Source: Apostichopus japonicus
Lineage: Eukaryota; Echinodermata; Holothuroidea; Aspidochirotida; Stichopodidae
Direction of reading: 5' to 3'
Length of the DNA stretch: 64,000 nucleotides
Assembly (NCBI RefSeq): GCF_037975245.1
Contig: NC_092568.1
Location: 868,001 to 932,000, forward strand
In this document: positions 57,390 to 64,000 of the stretch, piece after piece
Numbering within the stretch: the first letter of the stretch is position 1
Layout: the number at the start of each line of letters is the position of its first letter
Position numbers and translations under genes: made by a program
The notes under the pieces: model-generated
Database searches by the model: none
Told to the model about the DNA's origin: nothing
What the model saw: only the letters and a program-made list of their open reading frames with translations

Positions 57390-60000
57390 AGAAGTGATGA
57401 TGTAGTGGTCATTTAAATTGGTCAAGCACACTTTGGACCTGGCAAGACGTATTATGGTACTCTTCTACACTGTCTTAAAAAATCATATGACCCATCGGTT
57501 AGGTGGTCCAAGGCGTTGTGGTCTGGATTAGGGCCCAAAGCTTTTTCGTGGTTCCTTTTCACTCATTAAAGAAGCAATGATTTAGTGGTCATTTAAATTG
57601 GTCAAGCACGCTTTGGACCGGGCAAGACGCATTATGGTACCCTTCTACAATGTCCTTAGAGTTCATGTTAACCATCGGTTTGGTGGTCCAAAGCGTGCTG
57701 CATGGATTAGGGCCCAAAGCTATTTCGTGGTCCGGTTACACTCGATGATGAAGTAATGATTTCATGGTCAGTTTAATTGGTCAAGCACGCTTTGGACCGG
57801 GCAAGACGCATTATGGTACTCTTCTACAATGTCCTTAGAGTTCATGTTAACCATCGGTTTGGTGGTCCAAAGCGTGCTGCATGGATTAGGACCCAAAGCT
57901 TTTTCGTGGTCCCGTTACACTCGATGATGAAGTAATGATTTCATGGTCAGTTTAATTGGTCAAGCACGCTTTGGACCGGGCAAGACGCATTATGGTACTC
58001 TTCTACAATGTCCTTAGAGTTCATGTTAACCATCGGTTTGGTGGTCCAAAGCGTGCTGCATGGATTAGGTCCCAAAGCTTTTTCGTGGTCCCGTTACACT
58101 CGATGATGAAGTATATAATGATTTAATGGTCAGTTTAATTGGTCAAGCACGCTTTGGACCGGGCAAGACGCATGATGGTACTCTTCTACAATGTCCTTAG
58201 AGTTCATGTTAACCATCGGTTTGGTGGTCCAAAGCGTGCTGCATGGATTAGGGCCCAAAGCTTTTTCGTGGTCCCGTTACACTCGATGATGAAGTATATA
58301 ATGATTTAATGGTCAGTTTAATTGGTCAAGCACGCTTTGGACCGGGCAAGACGCATTATGGTACTCTTTTACAAAGTCCTTAGAGTACATGTTACCCATT
58401 GGTTAGGTGGTCCAAAGCGTGCTGCATGGATTAGGGCCCAAAGCTTTTTCATGGTCCAATTACACTCATTAAAGAAGTAATGATTTAGTGGTCATTTAAA
58501 TTGGTCAAGCACGCTTTGGACCGGGCAAGACGCATTACGGTACTCTTCTACAATGTCCTTAGAGTTCATGTTAACCATCGGTTTGGTGGTCCAAAGCGTG
58601 CTGCATGGATTAGGGCCCAAAGCTTTTTCGTGGTCCCGTTACACTCGATGATGAAGTAATGATTTAATGGTCAGTTTAATTGGTCAAGCACGCTTTGGAC
58701 CGGGCAAGACGCATTATGGTACTCTTCTACAATGTCCTTAGAGTTCATGTTAACCATCGGTTTGGTGGTCCAAAGCGTGCTGCATGGATTAGGGCCCAAA
58801 GCTTTTTCGTGGTCCGGTTACACTCGATAATGAAGTATATAATGATTTCATGGTCAGTTTAATTGGTCAAGCACGCTTTGGACCGGGCAAGACGCATTAT
58901 GGTACTCTTCTACAATGTCCTTAGAGTTCATGTTAACCATCGGTTTGGTGGTCCAAAGCGTGCTGCATGGATTAGGGCCCAAAGCTTTTTCGTGGTCCCG
59001 TTACACTCGATGATGAAGTAATGATTTAATGGTCAGTTTAATTGGTCAAGCACGCTTTGGACCGGGCAAGACGCATTATGGTACTCTTCTACAATGTCCT
59101 TAGAGTTCATGTTAACCATCGGTTTGGTGGTCCAAAGCGTGCTGCATGGATTAGGGCCCAAAGCTTTTTCGTGGTCCGGTTACACTCGATGATGAAGTAA
59201 TGATTTAATGGTCAGTTTAATTGGTCAAGCACGCTTTGGACCGGGCAAGACGCATTATGGTACTCTTTTACAAAGTCCTTAGAGTACATGTTACCCATTG
59301 GTTAGGTGGTCCAAAGCGTGCTGCATGGATTAGGGCCCAAAGCTTTTTCATGGTCCAATTACACTCATTAAAGAAGTAATGATTTAGTGGTCATTTAAAT
59401 TGGTCAAGCACGCTTTGGACCGGGCAAGACGCATTACGGTACTCTTCTACAATGTCCTTAGAGTACATGTTACCCATTGGTTAGGTGGTCCAAGGCGTGC
59501 TGCATGGATTAGGGCCCAAAGCTTTTTCGTGGTCCCGTTACACTCATTGAAGAAGTAATGATTTAATGGTCATTTAAATTGGTCAAGCACGCTTTGGACC
59601 GGGCAAGACGCATTATGTTACCCTTCTACAAGGTCCTCAGACTTCCCATGACCCATTGGTTGGGCGGTCCAAGGCGTGCTGGATTTGATTAGGGCCCAAA
59701 TGTTTTTATTTCAGTTCCCGTTACATTTATTTTAAAAAAATGTTGATTTAATGGTCATTTTAATTGGTCAAGCACTCTTTGGACCGGGCAAGACGCATTA
59801 TGGTATCCTTCTACAATGTGTCAAGAATTCATATGACCCATTGGTAAGGTGGTCCAAGGCGTGCTAGTCTTGATTAGGGCCTAAAGTAATTTTTTTACAT
59901 TAATTTAAGAGCTGATGAAGTACTGGTCATTTTAGTTGGTCAAAAACTATTTGGACCGGGCAAGATGCATTATGGTACCCTTCTACATAGTCATCGGAGT
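57390..60000 (-). repeat. Right arm: 14-unit array of the same satellite, inverted
   Basis: The complementary marker GGATTA recurs from 57525 to about 59871 with spacings of 179 or 183 bp, then 180 and 185 at the outer edge. The 183-bp units carry an extra TATA in GAAGTATATAATG. The outer units mirror the diverged outer units of the left arm. Confidence 0.95.
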
Positions 60001-60201
60001 TCATATGACCCATGGGCCATAGATAAACCTCTTTCCACGACCAAATGTTGAACATCTTGTAAGAAAACTTTTGTCTTGCCAGAGGTGTTACGTCGATACC
60101 ATTGTCGAATACGTAACCGAATAGGCAGCTCAGTTACTCATTCGCGAATATCGAACGAGGAACGGGGAATAAGTATCTAACTTCACACCGGTGCGATTTT
60201 T

Positions 60202-61907
60202 TTCCTTGCTGAACCAGAGTAACCAAAATTGAGCACATAAAACAGCTATCAAATAGTATGCTGGATGGAATCCAAATATCTCTAATCGAAACGATGGCAA
60301 TATACAGAAACCTCGTACTTGTTACATAAACCCACGCATGGATTATTCTTCTACGGTAAGACAGTCCCTGGCAGTACTTGCTTATTTTTTAGGTTTACAA
60401 TGGTCGCAGATCACTGGAGGCAAAGTGCACCTCGTTTACACTCTTTGACAAGTCACGAGTTTTCAAAACTTGTTAAAAAAGACTGTTGAGCAGGCAGAAC
60501 CACGGTAGAAAATCATTTGTAATTATATTTTGCAATAGATAATGAAATGCATGAAGCTACTTAAACAATACCAAATACCAAATGTTTGATAATATCTAAA
60601 CTGTGTCTCGGAGAGTGTGGCGGACAAGAAAGAAAAAACATGGCGTAGCCAAAGTATATATCTGAATGACACTAACAACTTGCTTTATAGTTCAAGAGAT
60701 ACGCACGACTGATCTGGGAAATTGCTTTTAGCATTGGGGGAATGTTCTAACTGGCGGGAAGTTTGCAGAACAGAATATTTCACATGCTAATCTGTGGAAA
60801 AGCATACCTATGTATACGGCTCTGAAACGGAAGCAATTCTAGCGCACTCACTTTCTTTGTAACTTTCCTGCAGTGAGTAAAGTGAAAGCATTCGGTTACA
60901 AGGAACTCACCGTGTCAGAATTATTCACGTCAATCATAAAGATATATTTACTGATTTATTTTTCGGCAAAAGGTATTCGGATTCCTGGAACATGTCCAGT
61001 GTTTTGTTAGCTGTTTTGTTACTCTGTGAAGAGTAATGAGTTTTTAAGCTCATACTCGACAGTTTTGTTCGTTTATCGTTGCCATGGACCAGTTGTTGAG
61101 AACTTACCTATGGGGAGAAAAGGCAAGGTCCCACAGTACAAAATATAGGGTAACTGTGCGAGTATACGACTTGACGCTTACGACGTACGAGGATAGGAAA
61201 AGACCACTGTTAAATCCCTGGTCACTTTGTAAGCATCAACTTACCAACTCAAACTGTTGGCATCATTTGTCTTGATAAAGTTTGGATTTCAGGGGGAAGT
61301 CAAAAAATGTGTTTGAGGCCGCCCTCACTTCACAAAAGTGAAATGAATGCATTTGTCCACACCCCAATGCCCCGCCCCCACCTTAACCCATTCACTCCCA
61401 CCTAACCAAACCCCAATTCTCACCTCACTCCCACCTTGAGCTGCATCTTCAATACCTATCATCTGGTTCTACTATATCGAACAAAGACATTAAATGCACA
61501 TACAAACTTTTAGACTTAAGAACATAGCAGCACATTCAAGAAAACAACAGGCAAAACCATTTCATATTTTACATAATATATCTGTATTTAAAGCTTTTCA
61601 AAGAAGTTTACATCAAGTAAAACCTGGAAAAATACATCTTTTGATAATGAACAACCTAACAACAAAAACATCTTGAAGAATGAATAACATTTGATAAAAG
61701 AAAAAAAAATTAATGTTAAATATTTGTACTTTTCTCTTGTCATGCAAGGTCACACCCTAACACATGCACACAAAAATAACCTAAACATTGATAGTTAGAT
61801 ACAAGAAATACAAATCATTTAAATATTTGACATGCTCAATCTAATTACAATCCAAGAATTCTGACTGCAGAAATAGCAATAATTAAACCAAGCTAACAGC
61901 ATTAGTG
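60202..61907. other. Non-coding stretch
   Basis: Right flank of the foldback element. Short open frames only; a C-rich patch lies at 61360-61440. No gene recognised. Confidence 0.45.
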
Positions 61908-61915
61908 GCTTAATA

Positions 61916-62349
61916 CAGTGGTTCCCAAACTTTGGAGCCGCTACCCAAAAATGGCATCTCCTCAGATCTCAGCCCTGGCCCTGTCCACCCTATGTCCTAT
62001 CTATGTAAAAGGCTGCCCTTCAAAGCAGTTGATGTTATTTCCTTGTGCTGTGGTGTATTAGATGTTAGTAAGGCAGTCTTACACTACAGTACATCACAAC
62101 ATGTTACATGCTAGGGGTGACCAAAGGCCTACAAAGCCGAGTTGGTTATTCGGCTTATTGTAGTCTCCAAAAAGCTATCAATTGCAGCATTTCAATGATA
62201 AAAATATAAACAGGTCTTAAACAATGAATCTAGCTTAAGTTTCTACAATAATGATATTTTATGACAGCAACAGTACCCCCCTCCATCCCCTCCCAAAAAA
62301 TCATTACCCCCATCCTCCCCCCTCCCAAATCCAAGGTTGGGAACCACTG
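61916..62349. mobile_element. hAT-like MITE with CAGTGGTTCCCAA termini
   Basis: The left end CAGTGGTTCCCAAACTTTGG and the right end (reverse complement CAGTGGTTCCCAACCTTGG) are inverted. Flanks GCTTAATA (61908-61915) and GTTTAATA (62350-62357) match at 7 of 8. This terminus is common in animal hAT-Charlie-type MITEs. 434 bp. Confidence 0.85.
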
Positions 62350-62357
62350 GTTTAATA

Positions 62358-63505
62358 CAACCAAATCGCAACTGCCAAGTCTCGTCTGGTCAGGTGGATA
62401 AACTTAACAATAATAAATGAAAACAAATTTCTTTCTTGTGAGGGCATCAATCCTTTGGAAGGCTTCTGAGATATCTTTAGCAAGAAATGATATAGCAGGA
62501 CACCACAATGCACAGGGATTCAAGGCATGCCGATAGTGTCAATGGTACTGACAAAGGATAGCCTGGAATTTTACTTTTCCACAAGAAGTATACTTCTTTA
62601 CTTAATCTGATAAAGTAGAAAGACTGTTAATTATATTTTTCAAAGGTAGATGACAATTGTCAATTAATTACTTCATGATACATAATTTGTATAAATATTT
62701 ATTGGAGGGGGGGGGGGCTGAGTACACAACAACATTCACGTTTATAGATTAACATGGATTTTACATAGAATTGAGGGTCTTTGAACAATAGAACAGTTAG
62801 TCACAGTTCTTGGAGCTTGAACTTGTATCATTTATTATTAATGTTAAACTGAAATATGGAAAAGAGAGTCCACAGAATCATCACCATAAGACACATACTA
62901 ATCTCTGGATTCTTTGATTCGGCTAAAAGTTCTTTATGTTACCATTCTTAGAAGACACAAGAACATTGTAACACTCCCACATTGATCAAAAGTTGAACAC
63001 CGTTGGCTGTATTCTTGATGTGAGGCAGCAAAATTAATGTATGGCTATGCGAAAAAAAGGGAATGAATTTACGGATTTAGCCATGATCCAGTATCTGATT
63101 GATATTAATGTATTTGCCTTTCAAAGGCACAGAAGATGGTGACATGAGCTCATCGTTCAGGGCTGAATCGCTACGGTAAGATCATTATTTTATAAATCTT
63201 AAATAATGGATGCAATATTATTTGGTCAGTTTAGTAAAACAAATAAACTAGGCAGACGATGCAGTTAAATTCCAATCAACTAATTTCAAATCGATTGCAA
63301 CATATGTTACTGTCCAGAGATAACAAGCATAATGTTTGCACACAGAATGTGTGGACTTTCTGAGGAGATGACTGACTGTATTAATATGCTAAGCTTGTTT
63401 TTGACTTATAAGTCTAAATTCAAAGGAAATTGATTCTACCCCCTGCACTGGTGATAAGATTCCATAGAAATTCTTACATTTCAAGTTTTTCTTCGACACT
63501 AATTA
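62358..63505. other. Non-coding stretch
   Basis: AT-rich, with a G-run at about 62706-62715. Nothing coding recognised. Confidence 0.45.
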
Positions 63506-63513
63506 CATTAGCA

Positions 63514-63809
63514 CTGCCACAGACAAGGATCTAGGGATGTGGGGTTGGGGGAGATAAGTGCTCACCCCACCCCCAACCCTTTTCAACACCACACAAAAAG
63601 TTAAAAAGTAGGTATTACCACAACTGTGCATTTAAACCTACAGTAAGGCCTACTATATAGCCTATATATGCGTCAGAATGCTCCTTTTCACCCCTAAAAT
63701 ATTAAGTCTTTCGTGCGTGGAGGATCACAAGGCCCTTTACATGGGAATCAGCTTCAATGACCTCAGGTGCGCACCCCCTCCTTTTTAAAAACACTTGGCT
63801 CCGTTCCTG
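63514..63809. mobile_element. Possible small MITE
   Basis: Flanked by CATTAGCA (63506-63513) and CATTAACA (63810-63817). The right end, reverse-complemented, reads CAGGAACGGAGCCAAG, a familiar MITE-type end, but the left end matches it poorly. Weak call. Confidence 0.33.
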
Positions 63810-64000
63810 CATTAACATGATTTTTCTTCTGTTTTATATCATCAAAGTGCTGCACTATGATGTCATGGATCATGCCTGTCTCCTCACAGCAAAGTAAAGA
63901 AGGTAAATGGTGACAAAACGACCAGTCTTGTTCGTTCAAGTTCTCGTTACGTAATATGACTACCTCCTCCCCCTCCTCCTCTTAGATCCACATCTCATCC

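Larger units (their letters stand above)
50758..60192. mobile_element. Foldback-type DNA transposon, 9,435 bp, with satellite-filled inverted repeats
   Basis: The ends are exact inverted repeats: ACCGGTGTGAAGTTAGATAC at the left and its complement at the right, identical over the first 62 bp and very similar for about 200 bp. A perfect 9-bp target duplication GCGATTTTT lies at 50749-50757 and 60193-60201. Inside the ends, each arm continues as a long array of 179-bp units in opposite orientation. The core (about 53890-57390) has no transposase frame, so the element is non-autonomous. A 9-bp duplication with long inverted arms suits Mutator-like or FB-type elements; the superfamily is inferred, not proven. 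Confidence 0.93.

Overview
The window is animal nuclear DNA: AT-rich, intron-rich and heavily loaded with transposons. I can identify three real genes by homology: TIMM9 (plus strand, 14.8-16.4 kb), a RAB32/38/29-family small GTPase (minus strand, 10 coding exons, 20.5-28.8 kb) and LYSET/TMEM251 (minus strand, 35.9-36.3 kb). GT-AG introns, dispersed tRNA-derived SINEs, hAT-type MITEs, Penelope-like elements and a giant foldback element fit a marine deuterostome invertebrate. An echinoderm is my best guess, from overall character only; the species cannot be fixed from the sequence.

Layout. 0-14 kb: a partial first exon of an unrecognised minus-strand gene, then non-coding DNA with one SINE, a CR1-like LINE tail and three hAT-type non-autonomous elements, each with an 8-bp target duplication. 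14.8-29 kb: TIMM9 and the RAB gene, convergent. The RAB introns hold a SINE, a LINE tail, minisatellites and telomere-like repeats. 29-37 kb: nested MITEs, two orphan candidate exons and LYSET. 37.9-44.6 kb: two nearly identical Penelope-like elements (PLEs) head to head as an inverted dimer, with four hammerhead-like motifs and one shared putative target duplication. 45-50 kb: an old PLE relic, a SINE with a long microsatellite tail and a degenerate palindromic minisatellite. 50.76-60.19 kb: a complete 9,435-bp foldback element. It has a perfect 9-bp target duplication, and its ~3-kb terminal inverted repeats consist mainly of 179-bp satellite units (16 on the left, 14 on the right). The core is non-coding and carries a nested hAT MITE. 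60-64 kb: non-coding with one or two MITEs.

The genes do not form a pathway or operon. TIMM9 is a mitochondrial intermembrane-space chaperone. The RAB protein would act in lysosome-related organelle traffic and LYSET in lysosomal enzyme sorting, so two of the three touch lysosome biology, probably by chance. The most notable observations are the foldback element with satellite arms, the inverted PLE dimer with ribozyme-like ends and an inherited frameshift, and the RAB gene with a 5-nt microexon inside its P-loop codons and a Gln-to-His change at the catalytic switch II position.
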